NCBI RefSeq assembly: GCF_024204665.1
Contig: NZ_CP100356.1
Span: 62,001 to 126,000 of the forward strand
Source: Natronosalvus rutilus
GTDB lineage: Archaea > Halobacteriota > Halobacteria > Halobacteriales > Natrialbaceae
DNA length: 64,000 nt
Reading direction: 5' to 3'
In this document: piece by piece, positions 53,164-61,275 of the stretch
Layout: each line of letters opens with the position of its first letter
Numbering within the stretch: position 1 is the stretch's first letter
Made by a program: the position numbers and the translations under genes
The notes under the pieces: generated by a model
Database searches by the model: none
What the model was told of the DNA's origin: nothing
What the model saw: only the letters and a program-made list of their open reading frames with translations

Positions 53164-53931
53164 TTACTGGACCGTGAACCCGCCGTCAACCGGAAGCGCG
53201 ATCCCGGTGACGTACTCAGCGAGATCCGACGCCAAAAACACCGTCGCCTTTCCAACGTCGTCAGGTCGTCCCCAACGACCGAGCGGGATTTCCGCTTCGG
53301 CAGTCTCTAAGCGTTGCTTCTCGTCGGTCATTTCGTTGATCCGTTCGGTCTCCGTTGGCCCAGGGCAAACCGCATTCGCGCGGATACCGTATTCACCTCC
53401 CTCCTGTGCAACGTGTTTCGTAAGTCCCACGACACCCCATTTGGATGTCGTGTAGTGTGCGCCGGCGAGAAGGCTGATACGCAAACCAGCCGTCGATGCA
53501 ATATTAACGATCCGGCCACCACCCTGTGCTTTCATCTCGGAAAACGCCGCCGCAGAACAGTTCTGAACGCCGGTCACGTTCACGTCGAGTACCTGCCTCC
53601 AGGTCCGTTCGTCGATTTCATCGTACTGCTGTGGCGAGATTATCGCCGCATTGTTAACCAATACGTCGAGTGCACCGAACCGTTCCACCGTTTCATCAAC
53701 AATGCGTTCAGCGTCGTCCACGGTTGAGACGTCGCCGATCGCGGTTGTCGTCTCGACACCGTACTCTTCGTGCAGGGCCATCGCCACGGTATCGGCTGCT
53801 TCGCTGTCAATGTCGTTGATCGCGACGTCACAACCGTGTGCGGCTAGACGAGTGGCGATTCCACGTCCGATTCCTCTTCCTGCTCCCGTAACGAGCGCAA
53901 CGTCATCAGTAAGTAACTTTGCCATCGTCAA
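53164..53931 (-). CDS. Short-chain dehydrogenase/reductase
   Basis: A 255-residue classical SDR. Cofactor motif VALVTGAGRGIGRGIATRL, DVSTVDDAERI, NNAAI. Catalytic Ser in IVNIASTAG and Tyr-Lys in HYTTSKWGVVGLTKH. The C-terminus is PTETERINEMTDEKQR and [19 protein letters not shown]. It is the intact relative of the relic at 16106-16303. Two operator-like palindromes with TATA elements point at it from 54.2 and 54.5 kb. Likely an alcohol or keto-acid dehydrogenase. Confidence 0.92.
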   Translation of the reverse strand: MTMAKLLTDDVALVTGAGRGIGRGIATRLAAHGCDVAINDIDSEAADTVAMALHEEYGVETTTAIGDVSTVDDAERIVDETVERFGALDVLVNNAAIISPQQYDEIDERTWRQVLDVNVTGVQNCSAAAFSEMKAQGGGRIVNIASTAGLRISLLAGAHYTTSKWGVVGLTKHVAQEGGEYGIRANAVCPGPTETERINEMTDEKQRLETAEAEIPLGRWGRPDDVGKATVFLASDLAEYVTGIALPVDGGFTVQ

Positions 53932-54174
53932 TTGTTGTACACACCCGTATTTAGTATTACTGACAGTGGCATCATCTCATCACTTGATGGTGATCTCGAA
54001 GCCGATTGGGTGTTCGATCGGGGGTGGCCCAGACCACGACACCCCCGATATCAACGGAGGAGAGCGGTCGTTTATCGCCCTGATTTCCGTGGCTTGACGC
54101 TTTTATCTGTAGACGGCACCATTCGACTGGTACCTCACAACGTGGCACTCTCAGACAAATACTGTCGGACAGAA

Positions 54175-54197
54175 CCAAATTATATTCGATATATGTG
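54175..54197 (-). promoter_or_regulatory. Operator-like palindrome plus TATA (minus strand)
   Basis: On the minus strand TTCACATATATCGAA is followed directly by TATAATTT, the same order as in the IclR promoters. The right arm has TCGAA instead of GCGAA. The next gene in that direction is the SDR at 53931, about 250 bp away. Confidence 0.4.
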
Positions 54198-54517
54198 AAT
54201 TCTACGTCCAAAATCACCGGCATTATATCCAATGTTATTATAAGAAAGAATAAAAGTTCTACAACAATAATATAACTCTTTCGTTCATTATTGAATTCCG
54301 AAACCGGACCTATTCGAATGGTCTACGTTGGTCTGTGTCGGTTGGCAACGCCCCTTATAGTTTTTTGTGAACGTGCGTCACTACCGAGCACTCATCAGAC
54401 ATTCCTAAAAACTCTTGTCGTGAACCCCGTTAGACGATAAAATGATACTTTATTCTACATTAGGACTGTTCGAGACGCTCGATAAATCGATCAACAGATG
54501 GTCACACAGCTGGCTTA

Positions 54518-54540
54518 CATAAAAATTCGTGTTTTGTGAA
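54518..54540 (-). promoter_or_regulatory. Operator-like palindrome plus TATA (minus strand)
   Basis: On the minus strand TTCACAAAACACGAA is followed directly by TTTTTATG, again the operator-then-TATA order. The right arm has ACGAA. No gene starts just downstream, so it may be an orphan promoter. Confidence 0.4.
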
Positions 54541-54960
54541 TCCAGACCGCGACGTGACGGATTCATTTAAAATGGTCCTACACCGCGCTACACAGGTTCG
54601 ATCATGGCGCCCCTTCTATTACAAATTTATGTTTGTAATGATGTCGGCGGCAGTGAGTAGGATGCGTGCCCCTGGGAAAGGCTACCTAAAGATGTCGGCT
54701 ATCACCGTTGCTATCGGATTATAAGTATTCGGCAAGAGTGAACGAATACGTGTCGGTTGAAATCTCATGTCGCGCGGAGTCCATGTCGATGTGTTGTCCG
54801 AGAGTCGAGCCGGTCCGTTGGCCGCCCTTCGGTGTCGCGTCGCTCATTTACGACCCCGAACATCGCCCAGGATAGGTCCTAACTTCTTCATGACACGTTT
54901 GGAATTCCAAGTGAAAATCGTTGATAGGAGATAAGATCATGATAAATTCGAGACATTACA

Positions 54961-55110
54961 TGGTTGCGTGATGACGTCGCGATAGCTACTAATGACGTAA
55001 GCAGAAACAGACGTGAGATCAGTCGAATTCTGGTAGAACAAGGTGCTACTGTCGTCACTGTGGATTTCCAATCCGATTCCAGTCAAGGAAGTCCTCAAAC
55101 TGACTCCACT
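54961..55110 (+). pseudogene. N-terminal relic of an SDR
   Basis: Translation WLRDDVAIATNDVSRNRREISRILVEQGATVVTVDFQSD follows the N-terminus of the SDR at 29248-30048 (WLADDVAVVTGGASGNGRAISTTLAEHGADVVVADIQ). The glycines of the cofactor motif are mutated (TNDVSRN for TGGASGN), and no start codon fits. The remainder of the enzyme is missing. Confidence 0.7.
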
Positions 55111-55228
55111 ATACAGCGTCTTTATCACCTATCTATCGATATCCCGATCAGTATCTATAAGTGATAATCAAATGATATAGGGCTGAATCCTGAGATTCAT
55201 TGACGGCTGCGGTTCTACTTCAGGAATA

Positions 55229-55591
55229 TTATGTGAAAATCTGGCAGTGGTGAATCCCAAACTCTGGGCGGCTGGGACTCTCGTTACAAACGAATTCGAA
55301 AGAGCCAACGATGCGGTCCGGCCTCAGCAGTATCCCGTTTACGACAATGAGCGTACTCTTCCTCTCCTTACTATCAATTCGTATCGATATCTCTCCCTCT
55401 GAGATGTCTTCGAACTGTTTTTGAATACTCATTCGGACGTTAGCAAGTTCGAATGCGGCCTCGCCTGAGGAGCACTGCCTCGTTTCTCGCACCGCTATCG
55501 CACCCAGAGCACTCAGTAACGAGGACTGCAGACACAGCATAGCTCGACTGTACCGGATTTTTCGTTCAAACCACCAACCGACGGGCATCAT
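55229..55591 (-). CDS. Possible small protein after the IclR gene (doubtful)
   Basis: A 120-codon frame whose ATG overlaps the IclR stop codon (ATGA), a layout typical of co-translation. The predicted protein is basic, Cys-containing and unlike haloarchaeal proteins in composition, and no domain is recognised. It may be a decayed or foreign gene, or chance. Confidence 0.22.
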   Translation of the reverse strand: MMPVGWWFERKIRYSRAMLCLQSSLLSALGAIAVRETRQCSSGEAAFELANVRMSIQKQFEDISEGEISIRIDSKERKSTLIVVNGILLRPDRIVGSFEFVCNESPSRPEFGIHHCQIFT

Positions 55592-56352
55592 GACGGGCGA
55601 TATAACGAGCGAACATCGTCTTCGAACTCGGCCTTTACCTGTTGGAGGGCCTCGAGAAACTCATCCTCAAGGCGAGTGCTCGCGACGCGATACGTAGGTC
55701 CCCCGACGCTAAGGGCCCCGGCAATGGACGAATCCGGCCGCTCGACGACCACGGCGACGGCAGAGAGACCGGGCATGAGTTCATCGTGGTTCAACGCATA
55801 TCCCTGGCGACGAATCGTCTCCAGTTCGTCGAACAGGTCCTCTTCGTTCGTAATCGTGTGCTCCGTTCTCTCTGACAGTCCCCACTGATCGATCACTGAT
55901 GAAACCTCCTCGTCCGACATCTCGGCTAGTATCGCCTTTCCACTGGCCGTGTCGTGCATGGAATAGTTGCCACCGACGTCGTACGTCGGATCGTTTGGAA
56001 TGCTGTTTCCATAGAGTATGGTTATTCGCCCGTGTTCTTCGACGGCAAAATTAGCCCCCTCTTTGGTCATTGATACAAGGTTCTCGACATGGTCCTCGGC
56101 GTACCGATACTCAGGTTTCCGCTGTCTCGCGTAATTACCATAGTAGAAAAACTGAAGACTGAGATGGTATTTGTCCCCTTCCTTAACGAGCAATTGGTTC
56201 TCCTCAAGCGTCTTGAGATGCCCATGAACTGTACTGTTAGCCAATTCCAACTGGTCGCTCAACTCGTTCATCGTGGCTCCATTGAATTTCTTTAGAAGCT
56301 CAACGATCTTGAACGAGGTTTCGGTAGTTTTGACCCGCCGTGACATCGTCAA
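55588..56352 (-). CDS. IclR-family transcriptional regulator (paralogue)
   Basis: A 254-residue regulator. HTH: ATMNELSDQLELANSTVHGHLKTL with wing LLVKEGDKYHLSLQFFYYGN. Effector domain: KEGANFAVEEHGRITILYGN, MHDTASGKAILAEMSDEEV, RRQGYALNHDELMPGLSAVAV and AGALSVGGPTYR. Long identical stretches with 7315-8073 (RQRKPEY, EEHG, GKAILAEMSDE, RPDSS, GALSVGGP) show a duplication. Codon use here is AT-richer than in the catabolic genes. It marks the right border of the block and carries the same operator before its own promoter. Confidence 0.92.
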   Translation of the reverse strand: MTMSRRVKTTETSFKIVELLKKFNGATMNELSDQLELANSTVHGHLKTLEENQLLVKEGDKYHLSLQFFYYGNYARQRKPEYRYAEDHVENLVSMTKEGANFAVEEHGRITILYGNSIPNDPTYDVGGNYSMHDTASGKAILAEMSDEEVSSVIDQWGLSERTEHTITNEEDLFDELETIRRQGYALNHDELMPGLSAVAVVVERPDSSIAGALSVGGPTYRVASTRLEDEFLEALQQVKAEFEDDVRSLYRPS

Positions 56353-56375
56353 CTAATGGAAAATCAAGACGTGCA

Positions 56376-56400
56376 CATATAAAGATTCGCATTAAGTGAA
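56376..56400 (-). promoter_or_regulatory. Putative IclR operator abutting the TATA element
   Basis: On the minus strand TTCACTTAATGCGAA (56400-56386) is followed at once by TCTTTATATG, a strong TATA element about 30 nt before the start at 56352. The arms TTCAC and GCGAA and the order operator-TATA-gene are identical to the site at 7261-7282. Confidence 0.6.
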
Positions 56401-56467
56401 TTTCGTTGTTCAGAATAGCGTTGTATAGCGTGAGTTGGTGAAGTTCGTGTCTATGCTATAGTCATCG

Positions 56468-57084
56468 TGATTAGTTAAGCTAATTCCACCGAGCGTCAAA
56501 GACTTGGAACCCGTCTCAACTGTTAATGGATGGACGGGACTGAAAATATTACAGAACTATATTGTTCGTCGTTTCATCTTTCGAACGACATGTTCAGCGC
56601 TGTTCCGATTTCCGTGTCATTCGGGTCGAAATGGGAGTCCAGCTCGTTGCAATGCAGCCGCTAAATGATGCGCATGGCCGGTGAGAAAAACGCCGTGGTT
56701 CTCACAATATTCTCGAAGAAATTGCTGTGTTGCTGCCGTCGTTGTAATTGTAAAGAGCCGTACGTGCAAGATTTCGTTCGTCTCGAGACCGGCAGTAGCG
56801 TACAGCCAGAACTGTTGGCCGTTGATTCGGCTCACGGTTTCGTCGAGGGCGACGTGATTCGGACTCGCATTGTTGGCTGGTTGTGGGTCGGCTTTCTGCA
56901 CCCAGTCGTGGACAGCTTTTCGCGACCGTTCGATATCGAATCCCTCAAATTTTGAGATAGTATTTAAAGCGATAATTAAGCAAGGTGGAGGCGAATACCA
57001 AGCTTCATCAGTCGACGCGGTGTCCGCTCTCGCCTAGACACTCAGAAAATCGTCTTGTCTCACCCTTCATCCTTAAGTGAACAC
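56468..57084 (-). mobile_element. Decayed IS6-family element
   Basis: The right end, read on the minus strand, is GTGTTCACTTAAGGATGAAG and aligns with the left end of the IS6 copy at 38448 (GTGTTTAGTTAAGGCTGCAG). The left end shows ttagttaag. The transposase frame has a deletion of roughly 66 nt after the 5' end, the same LHLA-TAA stop as the other copy, a frameshift, a small deletion in the VFLVD region (ENHGVFLTGHAHH), a second stop before HGNRNSAEHV, and no C-terminus. It is clearly older than the copy at 38448. No target duplication is seen. Confidence 0.75.
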
Positions 57085-57093
57085 GACGAACAT

Positions 57094-57201
57094 TCACTCC
57101 AGATCAATTGGCCCCATGGCACTATCCTAATCATAAAATCTCTAAACTGATTAAAAGACATGGAGAAGAATCTGGCGTGTTAACCAACGGTCTGGTATCT
57201 C
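57094..57201. repeat. Dispersed direct repeat, copy B (partner at 6838-6943)
   Basis: This 108-bp segment is homologous to copy A, in the same orientation, 50 kb away. It begins 10 bp from the end of the IS6 relic and overlaps the 3' end of the zinc-finger relic on the minus strand. Confidence 0.7.
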
Positions 57202-57427
57202 TGCGCCGTGTGTGGGTTAACATCGTGCTCGGCAACAGACAGTGACTGGAACTGTTCGAAGTCCTCTCTACAGTAGTCACATCCGACCGTTGCTGCTTCT
57301 TTCCTCGCCCTCCACGCTAGTTCGTATAACAGTCGCGATCACAGAAGTGATTCTCTGATCGCTCAGCTTGTGATGGCGGCTTCAGCAACAATTTCCCGCA
57401 GGACTCCCATTCCAGTTCGACAGGCAT
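57180..57427 (-). pseudogene. Relic of a treble-clef zinc-finger (HNH-like) protein
   Basis: From ATG at 57427 the minus strand reads MPVELEWESCGKLLLKPPSQ and AERSENHFCDRDCYTN, then TAG. In another frame it continues WRARKEAATVGCDYCREDFEQFQSL to RYQTVG and TAA. The Cys spacing (C...C-x3-C, then C-x2-C) resembles haloarchaeal HNH or treble-clef finger proteins with repeated SxxxFCSxxC units. The stop plus frameshift mark it as broken. Confidence 0.5.
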
Positions 57428-57488
57428 GGCTCAGTCCTACGCCAGCCATCAGAAACCCTATCACTGATGAATGTCAGAGGAAATTAGC

Positions 57489-57812
57489 CTACTTGTCAGC
57501 GTTTACTGGGCCTTTATACCTAGAACGCACCTTTTCTCCATCTCGCCACTGCCAGTAGTAGTAGCGGTTGTCGTTGATTTCTTTCACCGTAATCGTCGCC
57601 TTCGACGGGACGTCACCCGGAAGGTCCGCTGGTCGCTCTTCGACCTCCTTGCTCTCGTTGTTTTCCGCTAGTCGTGCCTCTCGTTCTCGGTATTCAGCGA
57701 ATTTCTCGGCGTACTGGGCAACGTGCCGAAGGAGTTCGGGCGAGTAGTCATTGAGTGTGTCGATGACGTCGGTGGGGAGGTCCGCTGGGGGCGTCGGTGG
57801 CTCGTAGGACAT
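57489..57812 (-). CDS. DUF6788-family small protein
   Basis: A 107-residue protein: MSYEPPTPPADLPTDVIDTLNDYSPELLRHVAQYAEKFAEYREREARL, an acidic linker, then the domain SKATITVKEINDNRYYYWQWRDGEKVRSRYKGPV. This wording is characteristic of a haloarchaeal family common on plasmids and near mobile genes. The basic WRxGxKxxSxYKGPV end suggests nucleic-acid contact. Function is not established. Start ATG at 57812 is preferred. Confidence 0.8.
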   Translation of the reverse strand: MSYEPPTPPADLPTDVIDTLNDYSPELLRHVAQYAEKFAEYREREARLAENNESKEVEERPADLPGDVPSKATITVKEINDNRYYYWQWRDGEKVRSRYKGPVNADK

Positions 57813-57884
57813 GGGCCGATCTGTGTTAACCAACACAGACGCAATGAGCATAGTTTTGTTGGTTAATTGGCGGAGATGGTGTCT

Positions 57885-58814
57885 TCAGTCCTCGGCGACT
57901 GTCTCGATAATCTCTTGGGCGGTCGAACTAATCCGCCCAAGACGATTCTGAATCACCTCAGGGTCGTCGCCGTGCCACGCAGCAAGATAGAACGCCGAGC
58001 CGCTCGTATCCAACCCGAAATACCGACCAACGATGTACGCGACGGCTTCCGCTTCGACTTCGCGCTTCGACCGTTCGTCCTCATCGTCGACGTCGAAATG
58101 GAGTAGCGCGTGAGCGTACTCGTGAATCAGCGTGACCGCGAGATCGGCCTGGTTCGGGCGGGCTTTCGCCTCCACGATCGGCGTGAAATCGTGGATATCC
58201 CGCTGTTTGCAGACGCCTTTCGCGTCGCCGTGGGCCCACTCAGCAGCGTCGACGATGCGAACCGTTACGCCGAGTTCATCCGTTGCCGCTCTGAGTAGAG
58301 GGACGAGGCCCTCGGCGTCGCCCGTCGCCTCCGTTTCTAGCTCAGGAAGCGGTTCTCCCTCGGTCTGCGAGATGTCGAAGACAGCGGCCGGGTTGAATCC
58401 GACGAGCCCTTTCGACCATTCCTCGGGTGGCGTCTCGTCGTACTCACAACCGATTTTCTCGTGGTAGCTCGGCGAGTTCTCGCAGTCCGGGCATTGCTTC
58501 GTGATGATCGGTGCCCAGATCCAGATCGCCTGTTCCCCCTCCTGGACGTGTCGGTCGAACTCGTTCCGCCAGGTGTTGAAGCCGGCGACCTTTGTCGCTT
58601 CGGGGCATTGGAGGTTGATGAGCAACGTGTTGCGATAGGAGTAGTCGTGGAACCGACTCTGGACATCGAGCCATTCCTGAAACTCCTCGCTGGCCTGCGC
58701 CGCATCAACGTCGTCAACGAGTTCGTCGATCCATCCTTCGATCGTACTGTACATCTCGTCTTTTCGTGTGTCGGTCTCCTCAAAGGAGGCCGACGAATTA
58801 CTGGTCGTAGCCAT
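57885..58814 (-). CDS. ArdC-like protein (ssDNA-binding domain plus zinc metallopeptidase)
   Basis: A 309-residue protein. The N-terminal ArdC-type ssDNA-binding domain includes FQEWLDVQSRFHDYSYRNTLLINLQ and VAGFNTWRNEFDRHVQEGEQAIWIWAPI. An inserted CPDCENSPSYHEKIGCEY is a possible zinc ribbon. The C-terminal peptidase has HExxH in LAVTLIHEYAHALLHF and a downstream Glu in REVEAEAVAYIVGRYFGL. ArdC proteins protect incoming plasmid DNA from restriction in bacteria. It is typical of haloarchaeal plasmids and supports an extrachromosomal origin. The start ATG at 58814 is preferred over 58868. Confidence 0.85.
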   Translation of the reverse strand: MATTSNSSASFEETDTRKDEMYSTIEGWIDELVDDVDAAQASEEFQEWLDVQSRFHDYSYRNTLLINLQCPEATKVAGFNTWRNEFDRHVQEGEQAIWIWAPIITKQCPDCENSPSYHEKIGCEYDETPPEEWSKGLVGFNPAAVFDISQTEGEPLPELETEATGDAEGLVPLLRAATDELGVTVRIVDAAEWAHGDAKGVCKQRDIHDFTPIVEAKARPNQADLAVTLIHEYAHALLHFDVDDEDERSKREVEAEAVAYIVGRYFGLDTSGSAFYLAAWHGDDPEVIQNRLGRISSTAQEIIETVAED

Positions 58815-58937
58815 TGTGTTCACCGAATCGAATTCACGGCGACTGCGTCGATTCTGAACTCGCCGCACCCCTCAGGGGCGTATAAAAACGTCGGAGAGTT
58901 CGAGCGAACAGTAATCGGTAGCAGGCTGGACGTGCCG

Positions 58938-60026
58938 CTACTGGAGTCGTTGGAGGAGTAGGTACCCAAGTGCTCCTAAGACGAAGGCGATTCCGACGTT
59001 GGCCACCAGCCCTACGAGTCCGATTCCAATCGTGAGCGCCAGGTGATCGGAATCGAGTCCTGCTCGTCCGAGTTCAACGGCGATCAGAGCGAGGACCACG
59101 CCGAGCATCGACAGGGGGAACGCGGCAACGATCCCGACTGCGACCACGGCGGTAATCGCATAGATCACCCCTAGAATGAGGTTCGACCCGGCGGTGCGTG
59201 CGCCGAACGCATACTTTCCGGCCACGCCTCCGCTCCCGTGGCACATCGGCATCGCCCCGAGCGGGATTGCAACCAGGTTCATTACACCCATACTGGATGC
59301 GAGTTCGTCAGTTGAGACGTCTGCATCGTAGAAATCTGAGAGGAGCAGTGAGGTCGCGATGGCCGCGTTCCCAACCGTCATTGCAAGCTGGGCGACCGTC
59401 CCTTCTACAGTTGCGATCGAGAGTGCCTGTGCATCTGGAAGGCCGACTGCGACGGATGGATATACCGGTGTTGGAAGGCCTGTCTGAGCAACGGTGATAC
59501 CAACACCGACGCAGAGGACAACGAGTGCGCTCGCTCGGTGATACCCAGCGAGGATGACAATACCGGCGGTAGCAACCGCGATGAGTGCGAACGGAACACT
59601 GTTGAGACTGAGTTGAATGCTTGTCTCGAGGAGGATAAGCGCGACCGCGACTTGGACACCGCGAATAACGGGCTGGCCGATGTACTGGGTAATCCGGCCG
59701 AGTGTTCCGGTCCATCCGACGACGAGAAGAATACCTCCGGCGAAAAGGCCTGCGACCGCGAGTTCGCCTGCGGTAAGTGACCCAGCAATCACCAGTGCAG
59801 CGAGGGCCTTCATCGGTTCGACGGACATCGGCAACCCGTAGTAGAGTCCCCACACGACCTGGAATACCGCGAATCCGAGAAGGAGCTGGGTGAGCGAGAG
59901 GTCGGTCAGCGCACCGATAGCGACGACGATGGGGAAGACTGTAACGGAATCTCCTAACGCGCCAGTAAACTCACCGACTGAGAAATCGATGGCGGGTGTC
60001 TGTTCGTAATCGCTCGAATGAGCCAC
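58938..60026 (-). CDS. MOT1-type molybdate/sulfate transporter
   Basis: A 362-residue membrane protein with about ten helices. Signatures of the MOT1 group: FTGALGDSVTVFPIVVAIG, YYGLPMSVEPMKALAALVIAG and AMPMCHGSGGVAGKYAFGARTAGSNLILG. Family members take up molybdate or sulfate by secondary transport. It stands alone between the ArdC-like gene and a small phosphatase gene and shows no link to the catabolic block. Substrate choice between molybdate and sulfate is open. Confidence 0.87.
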   Translation of the reverse strand: MAHSSDYEQTPAIDFSVGEFTGALGDSVTVFPIVVAIGALTDLSLTQLLLGFAVFQVVWGLYYGLPMSVEPMKALAALVIAGSLTAGELAVAGLFAGGILLVVGWTGTLGRITQYIGQPVIRGVQVAVALILLETSIQLSLNSVPFALIAVATAGIVILAGYHRASALVVLCVGVGITVAQTGLPTPVYPSVAVGLPDAQALSIATVEGTVAQLAMTVGNAAIATSLLLSDFYDADVSTDELASSMGVMNLVAIPLGAMPMCHGSGGVAGKYAFGARTAGSNLILGVIYAITAVVAVGIVAAFPLSMLGVVLALIAVELGRAGLDSDHLALTIGIGLVGLVANVGIAFVLGALGYLLLQRLQ

Positions 60027-60148
60027 TATCAGGGGGATGTGGGTTCTGAACTTATTAATCCATCCAGTAACGAGATCCGGTGACCAGTTCTCTCTTCATA
60101 ACTAAAACTGGTTACGTACTCAGTTTGCCCACACCCGACGCTGATTCA

Positions 60149-60547
60149 CTACCGCTCTTCTTCGCTGAGGTCGTCGAAGAATCGGGAAACCCGGCGTTTG
60201 AGTTCATCTAACTGCGCTCCGGTATCGGATGCATCGAGGTCCCAGACTTCACTCTCTCCCGACCATCCGTCTGGCTGGAACTGCTCGACCGAACAGCCCA
60301 TCGTCACGACGTGCGTCGCGTCTTCGATGTCTACGGGAGTGATCTCACGGGGCTTGCGATCGCTGATGTCGATTCCTTCCTCCTGGAGGGCTTCAATAAC
60401 GTCGTCGTGGACGGAGTCGGTTGGATCCACGCCGCCGGTGGCAATCTCGATATCGAGCCCTCGGTTGTCTCGCTCGCGTTCGGCAAGTGCTGTCGCCATC
60501 TGACTTCGCCCAGCGTTTCCGACACAGACGAACACGATTTTCATCAT
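60149..60547 (-). CDS. Low-molecular-weight phosphatase / arsenate-reductase-like protein
   Basis: A 132-residue protein starting MMKIVFVCVGNAGRSQMATALAE, which holds the phosphate loop C-x5-R (CVGNAGR). IEDATHVVTMGCSVEQFQPDG and EVWDLDASDTGAQLDELKRRVSRFFDDL follow, with the general-acid Asp region. This pattern fits haloarchaeal ArsC-like phosphatases that act on arsenate or phosphotyrosine. The extra Cys in MGCSVE could form the redox pair of thioredoxin-coupled arsenate reductases. No ars operon genes lie next to it. Confidence 0.83.
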   Translation of the reverse strand: MMKIVFVCVGNAGRSQMATALAERERDNRGLDIEIATGGVDPTDSVHDDVIEALQEEGIDISDRKPREITPVDIEDATHVVTMGCSVEQFQPDGWSGESEVWDLDASDTGAQLDELKRRVSRFFDDLSEEER

Positions 60548-60836
60548 CAGGTTTACTACGTCATAGACGCATATGAACTCGGTTCCAGTGTTCACCTCCG
60601 CAACGTGAAACTCACTGGTCATCCTCCCACTGGCGCTCGCGCTCCTGTCGGGCAACGCGCTCGCACCGGCGGTTGTCTTCATCCAGATGCTCGTTGAACT
60701 GATTAGAATGGTTGTTCTCGCATGAGTCATCCCCGGCCTGGTTGGTCTTGAAGTGACCTGATCAGATCCTCGATTTCGACGTTGGACGGAGTAATTGAGT
60801 CACTCTCAAGGCGTCAATACTGAACGCAGATTTGGG

Positions 60837-61184
60837 TCAGCGGAGTTCGTGGGTTTCATCAGCGATTCCAACCGTGACCAGATACTCGAGGAACTCGTCG
60901 AACCACTTGACGTCGCTGGGCGTGTCGGTCGCAAGGTGACGCACCCATTCGATGGCCCACCGGAAGGCGGGATCCGTTCCGCCCTTGCCATGGACGTACC
61001 ACCAGCGAGCAACTTTGAGAACGACCAGCGGGTTCGTCGGTGGATACTGGCTAGCAAGCCCACGGGTGATCGACTCGATTTTGTCGGGAACGTCGGTGGG
61101 ATCGACATTGCCTGATTGCGTGTTCGCGATATCGATCGAAATGTCGTCGATTGAGACGCTGTCGGCACTTTGTTGTTGACTCAT
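60837..61184 (-). CDS. Hypothetical acidic protein
   Basis: A 115-residue protein not recognised. The N-terminal half is acidic and low-complexity (SADSVSIDDISIDIANTQSGNVDPTDVPDKI). The second half is helical and Trp-rich (PLVVLKVARWWYVHGKGGTDPAFRWAIEWVRHLATDTPSDVKWFDEFLEYL). Composition is haloarchaeal, and no membrane segment or signal is present. Probably real; function unknown. Confidence 0.6.
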   Translation of the reverse strand: MSQQQSADSVSIDDISIDIANTQSGNVDPTDVPDKIESITRGLASQYPPTNPLVVLKVARWWYVHGKGGTDPAFRWAIEWVRHLATDTPSDVKWFDEFLEYLVTVGIADETHELR

Positions 61185-61275
61185 ATGAAGTCATCTCAGG
61201 CTGAAGACTCTCGATAGAGCCCTCGCCCTCTTTGGAGGGCAAATAAACACTCACGTCGGCTGGTTCTCCGGAGTT

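Larger units (their letters stand above)
53932..54956. other. AT-rich intergenic region, regulatory sites but no gene
   Basis: No frame is convincing; short frames at 53972-54232 and 54536-54724 are basic and lack haloarchaeal composition. The stretch holds operator-like sites at 54183-54197 and 54526-54540 and several TATA-like runs. It resembles non-coding DNA left after gene loss. Confidence 0.4.

Noticed and set aside
53972..54724. Small frames at 53972-54232 (minus) and 54536-54724 (plus)
   Set aside because: Composition is unlike haloarchaeal proteins and no start, promoter or motif supports them.
60580..60836. Short acidic minus-strand frames upstream of the phosphatase gene
   Set aside because: They look somewhat coding (NQFNEHLDEDNRRCERVARQ) but lack a usable start codon; they could be the tail of a lost gene, not enough to call.
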